Shown here: positions 52,486 to 61,386 of the stretch, piece after piece
Position numbering within the stretch: position 1 is the first letter of the stretch
Layout: every line of letters begins with the position of its first letter
NCBI RefSeq assembly: GCF_001729765.1
Contig: NZ_CP017181.1
Coordinates: 4,816,258 to 4,880,257 of the forward strand
Length of the DNA: 64,000 bases
Reading direction: 5' to 3'
From: Enterobacter kobei
GTDB lineage: Bacteria > Pseudomonadota > Gammaproteobacteria > Enterobacterales > Enterobacteriaceae
Made by a program: the position numbers and the translations under genes
The notes under the pieces: model-generated
Database searches by the model: none
Told to the model about the DNA's origin: nothing
The model's input: only the letters and a program-made list of their open reading frames with translations

Positions 52486-53211
52486 ATGGACAACCTCAAT
52501 CTTAACAAACACATTTCCGGCCAGTTCAACGCAGAGCTGGAGAGTATTCGCACGCAGGTGATGACCATGGGTGGCATGGTTGAACAGCAGCTTTCCGATG
52601 CGATTACGGCGATGCACAACCAGGACAGCGAGCTGGCGAAGCGCGTCATTGAAGGCGACAAGAACGTCAACATGATGGAAGTCGCCATCGACGAAGCGTG
52701 CGTGCGCATTATCGCGAAACGTCAGCCGACGGCGAGCGATCTGCGTCTGGTGATGGCCATCATCAAAACCATCGCCGAGCTGGAGCGTATTGGTGACGTG
52801 GCCGACAAAATCTGCCGCACCGCGCTGGAGAAATTCTCTCAGCAGCACCAGCCGCTGCTGGTGAGCCTGGAGTCACTGGGTCGGCACACCGTGCAGATGC
52901 TGCACGACGTGCTGGATGCTTTTGCGCGTATGGATCTGGACGAAGCGGTGCGTATCTACCGGGAAGACAAGAAGGTCGACCAGGAGTATGAAGGCATTGT
53001 GCGTCAGCTGATGACCTACATGATGGAAGACTCCCGTACCATCCCAAGCGTGCTGACCGCCCTGTTCTGCGCGCGCTCCATCGAGCGTATCGGCGACCGC
53101 TGCCAGAACATTTGCGAATACATTTTCTACTTCGTGAAGGGTCAGGACTTCCGTCACGTCGGCGGCGACGAGCTGGACAAGCTGCTGGCGGGTAAAGACC
53201 CGAAAGAGTGA
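52486..53211 (+). CDS. phoU: phosphate signalling regulator PhoU
   Basis: 241-residue protein of two three-helix bundles with the metal-binding repeats ([12 protein letters not shown] and [10 protein letters not shown]). It damps PhoR activation when phosphate is plentiful and protects against excess uptake. It is the last gene of the pst operon, convergent with yieH. Confidence 0.97.
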
Positions 53212-53218
53212 TTTTTGT

Positions 53219-53245
53219 GGCGGATGGCGCTAGCGCTTACCCGCC
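53219..53245. repeat. REP element after phoU
   Basis: GGCGGATGGCGC...TTACCCGCC, a stem of the same family, lies 8 bases past the phoU stop between convergent genes. Confidence 0.8.
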
Positions 53246-53266
53246 CTAAGCTCTAACTGGTTTTCT

Positions 53267-53287
53267 CCCTCTCCCTTTGGGAGAGGG
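53267..53287. repeat. REP-like palindrome (CCCTCTCCC-TTT-GGGAGAGGG)
   Basis: A 9-bp perfect stem with a TTT loop, 6 bases from the yieH stop. Together with the copies at 8291 and 21926 it forms a small hairpin family; here it may end transcription from both sides. Confidence 0.75.
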
Positions 53288-53293
53288 GAAACA

Positions 53294-53959
53294 CTACCGA
53301 GTAATATCCCACCCGCGCGCTTTCCACAGCTCCGGCAACTGCGCCAGATCGGTAAAGGTCGTCACGTTTGGATGAACGATCGGCTTGTTGTGCGGATCGG
53401 CACAGAAGTAAAACACCTCCATCCCTGCATCAATGCCGGACTGCGCACCCGCAGACGAGTCATCCACCAGAATGCAGTTCTCGACGTTGACGTTCATCGC
53501 TTTCGCCGCATGGAACATCAGCGCCGGGTCGGGCTTCCAGCGCTGGATATCGTAGCCGCTGAACAGTTTTTCCGGGAAATGGTGCAACATTTCAAGCTTG
53601 CCGAGCGAGTGCTGCATTTTGCTGACCGGACCGTTAGAGACCACGCAGATCGGCACCGTCATCGCATCCAGCAGCGTGTTTGCGCCTGCTATGACTTCCA
53701 GCTCTGAGTCGAACAGGCGTGCAACCTCGGCGCGATACACCGGCTCCAGATCCGCTTTTGCCAGAAAGACACCGTGTTCTTCGTTAATGATGTCGATAAT
53801 CTCGTAGAGCTTCACGCCCTTAAAGCGCTTAAACACCTCTTCGAGCTCCAGCGTAATGCCAAATTCCTGGAACATGGTGACATACGCGCGGGAACAAATG
53901 ACCTCACTGTCGACCAGCGTACCGTCGCAGTCAAAAAATACCGCTTCAATTCCGGACAT
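53294..53959 (-). CDS. yieH: HAD-family phosphatase YieH (6-phosphogluconate phosphatase)
   Basis: 221-residue haloacid dehalogenase-like hydrolase; E. coli YieH acts on 6-phosphogluconate in vitro. Motif I FDCDGTLVDSE holds the nucleophile aspartate, motif II VVSNGP, and the later motifs KPDPALMF and VDDSSAGAQSG are complete. The ATG at 53959 has GGGAAAGG upstream; six upstream codons are open. It is divergent from adeP. Confidence 0.94.
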   Translation of the reverse strand: MSGIEAVFFDCDGTLVDSEVICSRAYVTMFQEFGITLELEEVFKRFKGVKLYEIIDIINEEHGVFLAKADLEPVYRAEVARLFDSELEVIAGANTLLDAMTVPICVVSNGPVSKMQHSLGKLEMLHHFPEKLFSGYDIQRWKPDPALMFHAAKAMNVNVENCILVDDSSAGAQSGIDAGMEVFYFCADPHNKPIVHPNVTTFTDLAQLPELWKARGWDITR

Positions 53960-53976
53960 GCCTTTCCCTTTTAACA

Positions 53977-54024
53977 AGTTTAACGTTTTCGTACGGCAGT
54001 TCGCCGGGACGCAATCGTTGCCGT
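53977..54024. promoter_or_regulatory. two PurR-like boxes between yieH and adeP
   Basis: ACGCAATCGTTGCCGT (54009-54024) differs at three positions from the PurR palindrome ACGCAAACGTTTKCGT. A second site at 53977-53992 keeps the right half AACGTTTTCGT perfectly. Purine control would suit the adenine permease. Confidence 0.45.
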
Positions 54025-54124
54025 ATAAGCAAAATCAATGAAAAAAGTATCACGTAACCGCCACTATTGTCGCATTTTGGTATAGGATAGCGACGAATTT
54101 TCCCTCCTTGTTCGGAAATTGATG

Positions 54125-55462
54125 ATGAGTCAACAACACACTACCCAGACATCTGGTCAGGGTCTGCTTGAGCGCGTGTTTAAACTGCGCGAGCACGGCA
54201 CAACGGCACGCACCGAAGTGATCGCCGGTTTCACCACCTTCCTGACGATGGTCTACATCGTTTTTGTGAACCCTCAAATTCTGGGCGTTGCTGGCATGGA
54301 TACCAGCGCCGTCTTTGTGACTACCTGTCTGATTGCGGCGCTTGGCAGCATCCTGATGGGCGTGTTCGCTAACCTGCCGGTTGCGCTGGCTCCCGCTATG
54401 GGTCTGAACGCCTTCTTCGCGTTCGTGGTGGTTCAGGCGATGGGGCTGCCGTGGCAGGTAGGCATGGGCGCAATTTTCTGGGGCGCTATTGGTCTGCTGC
54501 TGCTGACCATTTTCCGCGTACGTTACTGGATGATCGCGAACATTCCGGTGAGCCTGCGCGTGGGTATTACCAGCGGTATTGGTCTGTTCATCGGTATGAT
54601 GGGGCTGAAAAACGCCGGTGTGATCGTTGCGAACCCGGAAACGCTGGTGAGCATTGGTCATCTGACCTCGCATAACGTGCTGCTGGGCGTGCTGGGCTTC
54701 TTCATCATTGCGATCCTGGCCTCCCGCAATATTCATGCGGCGGTGCTGGTGTCCATCGTGGTCACGACCTTACTGGGCTGGATGCTGGGCGACGTTCACT
54801 ATAACGGTATCGTCTCTGCGCCACCGAGCGTTTCAACCGTGATTGGTCACGTTGACCTGGCGGGTTCCCTGAACCTGGGCCTGGCGGGTGTGATTTTCTC
54901 CTTCATGCTGGTCAACCTGTTTGACTCCTCCGGTACGCTGATTGGCGTGACGGACAAAGCAGGTCTGGCGGATGAGAAAGGGAAATTCCCACGCATGAAG
55001 CAGGCGCTGTTTGTGGATAGCATCTCTTCCGTCGCGGGCTCTTTCATCGGCACCTCGTCTGTTACCGCTTACATTGAATCCTCTTCCGGCGTGTCCGTGG
55101 GTGGTCGTACCGGCCTGACGGCAGTGGTGGTGGGTATTCTGTTCCTGCTGGTGATCTTCCTCTCTCCGCTGGCGGGTATGGTTCCTCCGTATGCGGCAGC
55201 TGGCGCGCTGATTTACGTGGGGGTGCTGATGACCTCCAGCCTGTCACGCGTGAAGTGGGATGATTTAACCGAAGCGGTGCCGGCGTTTATTACCGCCGTG
55301 ATGATGCCATTCAGCTTCTCGATCACCGAAGGTATCGCGCTGGGCTTTATCTCGTACTGCGTGATGAAGATCGGTACCGGCCGCTTCCGCGATCTCAGCC
55401 CGTGCGTGATTGTTGTTGCGCTGCTGTTTGTGCTGAAGATTGTGTTTATCGATGCGCACTAA
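54125..55462 (+). CDS. adeP: adenine permease AdeP (YieG)
   Basis: 445-residue inner-membrane H+:adenine symporter of the AzgA-like branch of the NCS2 family. Some 12-14 hydrophobic segments are visible, with TTFLTMVYIVFVNP near the start and the conserved GTSSVTAYIESSSGV in the middle. I chose ATG 54125 to match E. coli; ATG 54122 is one codon earlier. The REP hairpin at 55520 with its T run probably ends the transcript. Confidence 0.95.
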   Translation: MSQQHTTQTSGQGLLERVFKLREHGTTARTEVIAGFTTFLTMVYIVFVNPQILGVAGMDTSAVFVTTCLIAALGSILMGVFANLPVALAPAMGLNAFFAFVVVQAMGLPWQVGMGAIFWGAIGLLLLTIFRVRYWMIANIPVSLRVGITSGIGLFIGMMGLKNAGVIVANPETLVSIGHLTSHNVLLGVLGFFIIAILASRNIHAAVLVSIVVTTLLGWMLGDVHYNGIVSAPPSVSTVIGHVDLAGSLNLGLAGVIFSFMLVNLFDSSGTLIGVTDKAGLADEKGKFPRMKQALFVDSISSVAGSFIGTSSVTAYIESSSGVSVGGRTGLTAVVVGILFLLVIFLSPLAGMVPPYAAAGALIYVGVLMTSSLSRVKWDDLTEAVPAFITAVMMPFSFSITEGIALGFISYCVMKIGTGRFRDLSPCVIVVALLFVLKIVFIDAH

Positions 55463-55477
55463 GGTGCGGTTTGTGGT

Positions 55478-55503
55478 GTCAGGTGGCGCTTCGCTTACCT
55501 GAC
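55478..55503. repeat. REP element after adeP
   Basis: GTCAGGTGGCGC...TTACCTGAC forms a stem of the same family, 16 bases after the adeP stop. Confidence 0.75.
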
Positions 55504-55519
55504 CTACTGAAGAGTGTAG

Positions 55520-55552
55520 GCCCGGTAAGCGCTAGCGCTACCGGGCTTTTTT
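55520..55552 (+). terminator. REP hairpin acting as adeP terminator
   Basis: GCCCGGTAAGCGCTAGCGCTACCGGGC (given by its ends GCCCGGTA and TACCGGGC, 55520-55546) followed by TTTTTT. It combines a REP stem with an intrinsic terminator, just before the convergent chrR stop. Confidence 0.75.
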
Positions 55553-55553
55553 A

Positions 55554-56120
55554 TCAGGCTTTAACCCGCTTAATATAATCCCCAAACGCCGTCAGCTGAC
55601 CAGACAGATGGTCACGCGTGCTCTGGTCCACCACGTCACCCGTCTGTGGGTCGACCTTGTTCTGAATCACGCCACCCATAAACTCCGGCTTGTTCATCAC
55701 CATCGCATCCAGGAATACCAGGATCTGGCGCAGGTGGTACTGGCAGCGTGCGCCACCAATGGCACCCATAGAACTGGTCTGGATGAGTACCGGTTTACCC
55801 GCCAGCGGCTGCTCAGGTAAACGGGACAGCCAGTCGATGGCATTCTTCAGGCCACCCGGAACCGAGTAGTTATACTCCGGGGTGACAATGACCACGCCGT
55901 CGGCCTGGCGGATCTGATCTGCCAGCGCCTCAACGCTCTGCGGGAACCCTTCTTCCTGCTGGACATCTGCATCATACAGCGGGATGTCACCAATAGACGG
56001 CAGGGCGCTAATCTCCATACCTGCCGGTGCCAGCTGTGGCAGCGTGCGGGCAACCATCCCGTTAAATGAACCTTTGCGCAGGCTTCCCAGTAACGTAACA
56101 ACTTTCAACGTATCAGACAT
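55554..56120 (-). CDS. chrR: NAD(P)H-dependent FMN reductase ChrR (YieF), chromate/quinone reductase
   Basis: 188-residue flavodoxin-fold enzyme that reduces quinones and chromate and guards against H2O2 stress. The FMN phosphate loop GSLRKGSFN (about 12-20) and PEYNYSVPGGLKNAIDW are complete. AGGAG lies upstream of the ATG. It is 36 bp downstream of yieE and probably cotranscribed. Confidence 0.95.
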   Translation of the reverse strand: MSDTLKVVTLLGSLRKGSFNGMVARTLPQLAPAGMEISALPSIGDIPLYDADVQQEEGFPQSVEALADQIRQADGVVIVTPEYNYSVPGGLKNAIDWLSRLPEQPLAGKPVLIQTSSMGAIGGARCQYHLRQILVFLDAMVMNKPEFMGGVIQNKVDPQTGDVVDQSTRDHLSGQLTAFGDYIKRVKA

Positions 56121-56156
56121 GATTACTCCTGTTTCATCATGATGACCCTGAATGGA

Positions 56157-56903
56157 TCAGTTAAGGATGTATGCTTTTTCTGCCGGTAAGCTGGTTAATC
56201 GCATCAGACGTGCGGCGGGTTCGTTGGCTCGCTCGGGCACATCCGGAAGAGTACGCCATCCCTCTTTACTGTCAAATGCCCAAACCTTTAGCCGTTCGAT
56301 GGCGGGGCTGACGGCAACGGACCATATCAACACATCTTCTGCATCGCTGAGCGCTTCTACAAGCGTTGCCTGAGCGGCACGCAGGCGTCCGGAGCCTGGT
56401 AACAGCTGCAACTGACGGGCATCATCTGAGGCACAACCGCAGAGCTTGCGGATGCTCTGGCGCAGGGTGATGAGCTGAGCTCTGGCCTCGACGGGATCGG
56501 TTTGGTTGCGCACCCAGAGTTTTTCATTACTTGAGAGCGGGTAGTCATCGTGCGGGCTTGCACCGTGGAATCCTCGCGTTGCACGCTGAAGCTCCATATC
56601 CAGCCCGCAATCCCCCTCGGTGGTTAGCGCTACACCAATGATATTCCCCGTGTAGGCAATAGAAAAACGGGGGAGATCCGGGTCGGCAAAGACCGGGCGG
56701 CCTTCGGGTTGGGTGATGATCTCAGGCAGTTCGCTGGTGCCATACAGCATGAACATCAGTTCTGCGAGCAGCGCTCTGGACGCTAAAAAACGCGTTCTGC
56801 GGTGTTCGGGGAGTTTGAGCGCCTCACTGTGACAGGCGGAAGAGATTCTGGCCGATACGAGACGTCCTTCTGTGAGTATCCCTCTTGCAAAGTGCGTTGC
56901 CAT
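56157..56903 (-). CDS. yieE: phosphopantetheinyl transferase-family protein YieE
   Basis: 248-residue homologue of E. coli YieE, assigned to the 4'-phosphopantetheinyl transferase superfamily. The metal-binding motif GLDMEL is at 100-105 (D102, E104). The third motif, usually WxxKExxxK, reads ITLRQSIRK (145-153), so the usual Lys-Glu is Arg-Gln; the first motif SIAYTG lacks the usual histidine. E. coli YieE shares this departure, so the activity of this branch is uncertain. AGGAG lies upstream of the ATG. Confidence 0.88.
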   Translation of the reverse strand: MATHFARGILTEGRLVSARISSACHSEALKLPEHRRTRFLASRALLAELMFMLYGTSELPEIITQPEGRPVFADPDLPRFSIAYTGNIIGVALTTEGDCGLDMELQRATRGFHGASPHDDYPLSSNEKLWVRNQTDPVEARAQLITLRQSIRKLCGCASDDARQLQLLPGSGRLRAAQATLVEALSDAEDVLIWSVAVSPAIERLKVWAFDSKEGWRTLPDVPERANEPAARLMRLTSLPAEKAYILN

Positions 56904-57025
56904 TTTTCGCTCCTTGATAATGGTCGTATTCGGTTAAACGGTTACATGATTATCGCTCAACTTGCCTCCTGTTTTAATCAGTAAATGGGCGTAAGAGAAG
57001 CCTTAGGACCGAACTTTACATTTTC

Positions 57026-57997
57026 TTAGGCAAAAATCGGACTGTTGGCACCGTATAAGGCCTTGATGGTCTCCCGTAGCCAGAGGATTTTCGGATTATG
57101 GCTGTTCCGTTTATGCCAGATCAGCGTGAAGGGAACGGTCAGCTTTTCAGCCTGCGCTTCGTCAATGGGAATGGGAAGCGCGATCAGCTTCCGCTGGTGG
57201 AGGTGATTATAGTGATGGCAGTAGTGCGGAGCGGTGGCTATATAGTTATGACCGGGCTGAGCCGCCATAAACATCGCCTGTTCGAAGCCCGGCAGGCTCA
57301 TGGCGATGGTGCGCTCACGTCCCATCTCCTTGAGAACTTCATCAAGCGCCCAGGTGTCGCTGCGTTCCCAGAAGATGCTGATATGGGGGTAGCGCAGGAA
57401 GGTCTCCAGATCCCACTCTTCCTGAAGTGCCGGATGGTCCTCGCGCAGATAGACGCACGGACGGTCGCTAAACAGGATTTCGTAGTCGATAAACCACGGC
57501 ATCAGTTTCAGCAGTTCCCGCGAGCGCGGGTGCGTTTCGCGGCCGGTGAAGCCCACATCCACTTCCCCGCGCGTAATGGCGTCCAGCGAATCGTAATCCC
57601 AGTGACGCATCTTCACCGTTGCCTGCGGATAGCGCTGGTTCACCTGTTCCAGCAGGTCATTAAAGCGGATCAGCATCAACGGCGTTTCTGCAGCCAGCAT
57701 GAACGTTAGCCCGCCCGGCGAATCATGATGGAATTTGTCGAGGATCTGGTTGCCGATTTGCATCCAGTCCGCCAGGTCCTGCTCCAGGCTGACCGTTAGC
57801 GGCGTGGGCAGTAGCCCTAACGGCGTTTTGACAAACAGCGGGTCGTCGAACCAGTCGCGCAGCTTGCCCAGTGATTTACTTACCGCTGACGGCGTGACGT
57901 TCATCCGCTTTGCGGCTTTGGTGACGCTGCGCTCCTGCAGCAAAAGCTGCAGACAAAGCAAAAGGTTAAGATCGAGATTGCTGATGGGCTTCTTCAT
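57026..57997 (-). CDS. yidZ: LysR-family transcriptional regulator YidZ
   Basis: 323-residue LysR-type regulator: the N-terminal helix-turn-helix ([36 protein letters not shown] given by its ends) and a C-terminal two-lobed effector domain. E. coli YidZ has been linked to anaerobic nitric oxide survival; the target is unknown. I chose the ATG at 57997 ([11 protein letters not shown]). Its 5' end overlaps the mdtL 3' end by 32 bases on the same strand, so the two are likely translated from one message. Confidence 0.92.
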   Translation of the reverse strand: MKKPISNLDLNLLLCLQLLLQERSVTKAAKRMNVTPSAVSKSLGKLRDWFDDPLFVKTPLGLLPTPLTVSLEQDLADWMQIGNQILDKFHHDSPGGLTFMLAAETPLMLIRFNDLLEQVNQRYPQATVKMRHWDYDSLDAITRGEVDVGFTGRETHPRSRELLKLMPWFIDYEILFSDRPCVYLREDHPALQEEWDLETFLRYPHISIFWERSDTWALDEVLKEMGRERTIAMSLPGFEQAMFMAAQPGHNYIATAPHYCHHYNHLHQRKLIALPIPIDEAQAEKLTVPFTLIWHKRNSHNPKILWLRETIKALYGANSPIFA

Positions 57998-59141
57998 AGT
58001 TTGCCGCAGGCTGGATAACCAAAAGTAAAGTGATGCAGACCATGCTACAGCCAATCAGAATCCCGATCAGCATATTGAGCGCGTTAAGTCCGATGACCGC
58101 CGCCAGCCAAATCCACAGCGATGAACCGCAGACCTGCGCGATCCCCAGCACCGAGCTTGCCACGCCTGCCCGCAGCGAGAATGGGCCGAGCGCCTGACTC
58201 ATCGCGACGCCAAAACCAACCGAGAATCCGGCGCAAATGAGGGTAATGCCCACCAGCATCACCGCGTGTGAGCTTGCCGTCGCCAGGATCAGACCTGCAG
58301 CGAGGAACAGCACCTGCGAGGTCAGCATCAGCATGCGCTGGCTGAAAATATTGAGTGCAAAAGGAGTGGAGAAGGAGACGGCCATACTGACCATGGCGGT
58401 TAAGGCCATCACCGTTGAATATTCTCCGCGATCGAAGCCCATGGTCTCCATCAGCAATACAGGTGAAACGTTTACATAGGTCAGGATCACCGCCACGCTG
58501 AGCGTAGTGACGGCCAGGCGACTGAGGAAAAAGCGGTTGATGAGTTTCTCGGCCGGGTGAATGCTTGCGGTATGACCGCTATTCTGCGAACCCGGGTGGG
58601 TCTCTTTCAGCACGGCAATCGACAGGACAAACACCAGCGCACCCATGGCTGCCATGGTCCAGAACAGGCTTTGCCACGGGAGTTTCAGCATGATCAGATA
58701 GCCTACGACGGGAGCCAGCACCGGGATGATGCAGGTTATGCCGTTCAGCATGGAGAGCACCTTCGCGCGACGCTGGGCGCTTAAGGTATCGCGCAGGATC
58801 GCAAAGGCCACCACATAGCAGCCACCCGCCCCAATGCCCTGAATAAAACGTCCTGTCAGGAACAGGGTGCTTTCCTGGGCGACGGAACACAGTATCGATG
58901 CCAGGGCGAACACAATCGCACCGGTAATCGCGACAGGCTGACGACCTGCCTTATCCGCAATTTTTCCGGCAAACACCATCGACGACGCCATCCCCGCGAG
59001 GTAGGCCGAAAACGCAATATGCAGCTGCGCTTCGCTGGCACCCAGATCGCGGGCGATGTGCGGTAATCCCACCAGATACATATCAATGCCAGACGGATAA
59101 AGCAGAACAAGCGCAAAACTACAAAACAGAAAACGAGCCAT
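57966..59141 (-). CDS. mdtL: MFS multidrug efflux transporter MdtL (YidY)
   Basis: 391-residue 12-helix transporter of the DHA1 branch; E. coli MdtL exports chloramphenicol and others when overproduced. The N-terminal [19 protein letters not shown] and the motif-A loop [12 protein letters not shown] are present. A GGGGGG ribosome site precedes the ATG. It overlaps yidZ. In E. coli tnaCAB lies next upstream; here it is missing. Confidence 0.94.
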   Translation of the reverse strand: MARFLFCSFALVLLYPSGIDMYLVGLPHIARDLGASEAQLHIAFSAYLAGMASSMVFAGKIADKAGRQPVAITGAIVFALASILCSVAQESTLFLTGRFIQGIGAGGCYVVAFAILRDTLSAQRRAKVLSMLNGITCIIPVLAPVVGYLIMLKLPWQSLFWTMAAMGALVFVLSIAVLKETHPGSQNSGHTASIHPAEKLINRFFLSRLAVTTLSVAVILTYVNVSPVLLMETMGFDRGEYSTVMALTAMVSMAVSFSTPFALNIFSQRMLMLTSQVLFLAAGLILATASSHAVMLVGITLICAGFSVGFGVAMSQALGPFSLRAGVASSVLGIAQVCGSSLWIWLAAVIGLNALNMLIGILIGCSMVCITLLLVIQPAANYEEAHQQSRS

Positions 59142-59242
59142 AAACCCCCCATGGATGCAGGCAAGCAGAATAGGGGGAGAAGAGGGATTGGGCGAGTTGC
59201 CATTTGGACAATGGTGATTTCCTGGGAGGAAATCACCATGGA

Positions 59243-59275
59243 TTAGCAGTCGATACAGAAGCTGGAAAATCGAGC
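59243..59275 (-). other. second copy of the mnmE 3' end (probable att remnant)
   Basis: On the minus strand, TTCTGTATCGACTGCTAA (59243-59260) resembles the mnmE terminus TTCTGTATTGGCAAATAA. The codons before it read [13 protein letters not shown], against [14 protein letters not shown] in mnmE. An 11-base block ATACAGAAGCT (plus strand) is exact. The mnmE 3' end is the known attachment site of SGI1-type islands, so this looks like an old attR. Confidence 0.5.
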
Positions 59276-59374
59276 TAACTCGTTAATCTATCAGCGATGC
59301 GTTGCCTTGAAAATATGGCTATGGGCACATTCAAGGACACAAAAGCGGGATGTTTGCTGATCCAGATGACAACA

Positions 59375-59782
59375 TTACCCCCAGACTCTCGCCATTCCTT
59401 CGCTTTCCGGCCGGACTAACTCAAAACCGAACTTCGCGTAGAGTTCCGGTACATCAGCAACCAGAGAGACATAAGCGCCTTTATAAGCGTTGCTGTCCAG
59501 CCATTGAATAATGTTTTCCATAATGATTCGGCCAAGTCCACGCCCCTGATGGACGGGGTCGACGGCGATATCGACTATCTCGAAGTTTAATGCACCATCT
59601 CCAACGATACGCCCCATGCCGACAGGCACTCCTTGCCAGAGAATGTGTACGCCATAACAGCTTCTCGGCAAACCCACCCTGGCAGCCTCAAGCGGGCGTG
59701 CTGACAACCCTGATATATTTCGTAAGCGACAAAAATCTTCGGCAGAGGGAACAGATTCAACAACGGTATATTCGGTAGTCAT
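59375..59782 (-). CDS. GNAT-family N-acetyltransferase
   Basis: 135-residue acetyltransferase of unknown substrate. The acetyl-CoA binding motif HQGRGLGRIIME is about residue 82-93, and the C-terminal YAKFGFELV segment is typical. I chose the ATG at 59782, about 7 bases after GGTGAT; in-frame ATGs lie 2 and 4 codons upstream and the frame is open to 59839. It replaces tnaCAB of E. coli and sits between mnmE and a second mnmE-like 3' end, so it may be cargo of a former island. Confidence 0.85.
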   Translation of the reverse strand: MTTEYTVVESVPSAEDFCRLRNISGLSARPLEAARVGLPRSCYGVHILWQGVPVGMGRIVGDGALNFEIVDIAVDPVHQGRGLGRIIMENIIQWLDSNAYKGAYVSLVADVPELYAKFGFELVRPESEGMARVWG

Positions 59783-59882
59783 GACCATCACCATTAGCAA
59801 ACAATCAACATAATTAGCAGGCTGACTCTGTAGTGGCAATAGCTTTTGCCAATGAATCTCGCCTTCTTAATAACTGAATAGT

Positions 59883-59916
59883 AAAAACCCGCATTAACAA
59901 ACAGTTAATGCGGGTT
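59883..59916 (-). terminator. mnmE terminator
   Basis: A 13-bp perfect stem AACCCGCATTAAC/GTTAATGCGGGTT with a 5-base loop, followed on the minus strand by TTTTTAC. It isolates mnmE from the acetyltransferase gene. Confidence 0.88.
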
Positions 59917-59949
59917 AGTGGACGTTTACGGACGAGGATGGACTAAAAC

Positions 59950-61314
59950 TTATTTGCCAATACAGAAGCTCGAGAAAATCCTTCCCAGCAGATCGTCCGA
60001 GGTAAACTCCCCGGTGATCTCACTTAGATTCTGCTGCGCCAGACGCAGCTCTTCCGCCAGCAATTCACCCGCCCACGCGCCGATCAGCTGCGCTTTACCC
60101 TGGACGAGGTGGTTCGCCGCCTCTTCCAGCGCCTGCAGATGACGACGGCGCGCAAGGAAGCCGCCCTCCATGCTGGTGTCAAAGCCCATGCTCTGCTTGA
60201 GATGGTTACGCAGGTCGTCCACGCCCTCACCGGTGCGCGCCGACAGGCGAATGAGCGAGTGACCATTCACATCGCTGATACCCAGCGTTTCACCGGTCAC
60301 GTCTGCTTTGTTGCGCACTACGGTGATCGGCAGCTTAGCCGGCAGGCGGGCGATAAAATCTGGCCAGATCTCAGCCGGGTCAACGGCGTCGGTGGTGGTG
60401 CCGTCCACCATAAACAGCACGCGGTCAGCCTGCTCGATCTCCTGCCAGGCGCGTTCAATACCGATACGCTCAACTTCATCGCTGGCATCGCGCAGACCGG
60501 CGGTATCGATAATGTGCAGCGGCATCCCGTCGATGTGGATATGCTCGCGCAGCACGTCGCGGGTGGTACCGGCAATGTCGGTCACAATGGCCGCTTCACG
60601 GCCCGCCAGGGCGTTCAACAGGCTCGATTTCCCGGCGTTCGGGCGCCCGGCAATGACCACCTTCATCCCTTCGCGCAGCAGGCTGCCCTGACGCGCCTCG
60701 GCGCGCACCGCGTCGAGGTCGCTCATCACCTGGTTGAGCTGGGCTTCGATTTTTCCGTCAGAGAGGAAGTCGATCTCCTCGTCAGGGAAGTCGATAGCTG
60801 CTTCCACGTAGATCCGAAGGTGAGTAAGTGCTTCCACCAGGTGATTCACGCGGGCAGAAAATGCCCCCTGCAGCGAGTTCAGGGCGGAGCGGGCCGCCTG
60901 TTCAGAACTGGCGTCGATCAGGTCGGCAATCGCCTCGGCCTGGGCCAGGTCAAGCTTATCGTTCAGAAAAGCACGCTCGGAGAACTCGCCCGGCTTCGCA
61001 ATTCGCAGGCCCGGCAGGGTCAGAATACGTTTTAACAGCAGGTCGAGGATCACCGGGCCGCCGTGGCCCTGCAGCTCAAGCACGTCTTCGCCGGTAAAGG
61101 AGTTCGGGCCGGGGAACCACAGCGCAATGCCCTGGTCCAGCGGCGTGCCGTCGCTGTCTTTAAATGGCAGGTAATCCGCGTAGCGCGGTTTTGGCAGTTT
61201 ACCCAGCACCGCTTCGGCCACCTCGCGCGCCTTCAGGCCGGAGATGCGCAGAATACCTACACCACCGCGTCCCGGTGGGGTTGCCTGGGCGACGATAGTG
61301 TCGTTATGGCTCAT
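59950..61314 (-). CDS. mnmE: tRNA modification GTPase MnmE (TrmE, ThdF)
   Basis: 454-residue partner of MnmG in wobble uridine 34 modification. The N-terminal formyl-tetrahydrofolate-binding domain, a helical domain and an inserted Ras-like G domain are present (G1 [10 protein letters not shown]3 DTAGLRD, G4 NKADV). The C-terminal catalytic cysteine lies in FCIGK. Same length as in E. coli. Its 3' 18 bases (59950-59967) equal the SGI1-type attB site in position and nearly in sequence. Confidence 0.97.
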   Translation of the reverse strand: MSHNDTIVAQATPPGRGGVGILRISGLKAREVAEAVLGKLPKPRYADYLPFKDSDGTPLDQGIALWFPGPNSFTGEDVLELQGHGGPVILDLLLKRILTLPGLRIAKPGEFSERAFLNDKLDLAQAEAIADLIDASSEQAARSALNSLQGAFSARVNHLVEALTHLRIYVEAAIDFPDEEIDFLSDGKIEAQLNQVMSDLDAVRAEARQGSLLREGMKVVIAGRPNAGKSSLLNALAGREAAIVTDIAGTTRDVLREHIHIDGMPLHIIDTAGLRDASDEVERIGIERAWQEIEQADRVLFMVDGTTTDAVDPAEIWPDFIARLPAKLPITVVRNKADVTGETLGISDVNGHSLIRLSARTGEGVDDLRNHLKQSMGFDTSMEGGFLARRRHLQALEEAANHLVQGKAQLIGAWAGELLAEELRLAQQNLSEITGEFTSDDLLGRIFSSFCIGK

Positions 61315-61336
61315 GGTTGCTCTCGTTCAATACAAA

Positions 61337-61361
61337 TAAAAAAGGCGGTCAATCGACCGCC
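61337..61361 (-). terminator. terminator after yidC
   Basis: On the minus strand GGCGGTC-GATT-GACCGCC is followed by TTTTTT, 26 bases past the yidC stop and before mnmE. Confidence 0.85.
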
Positions 61362-61386
61362 CTTATTTTAGCGTTAACTTATCGGA

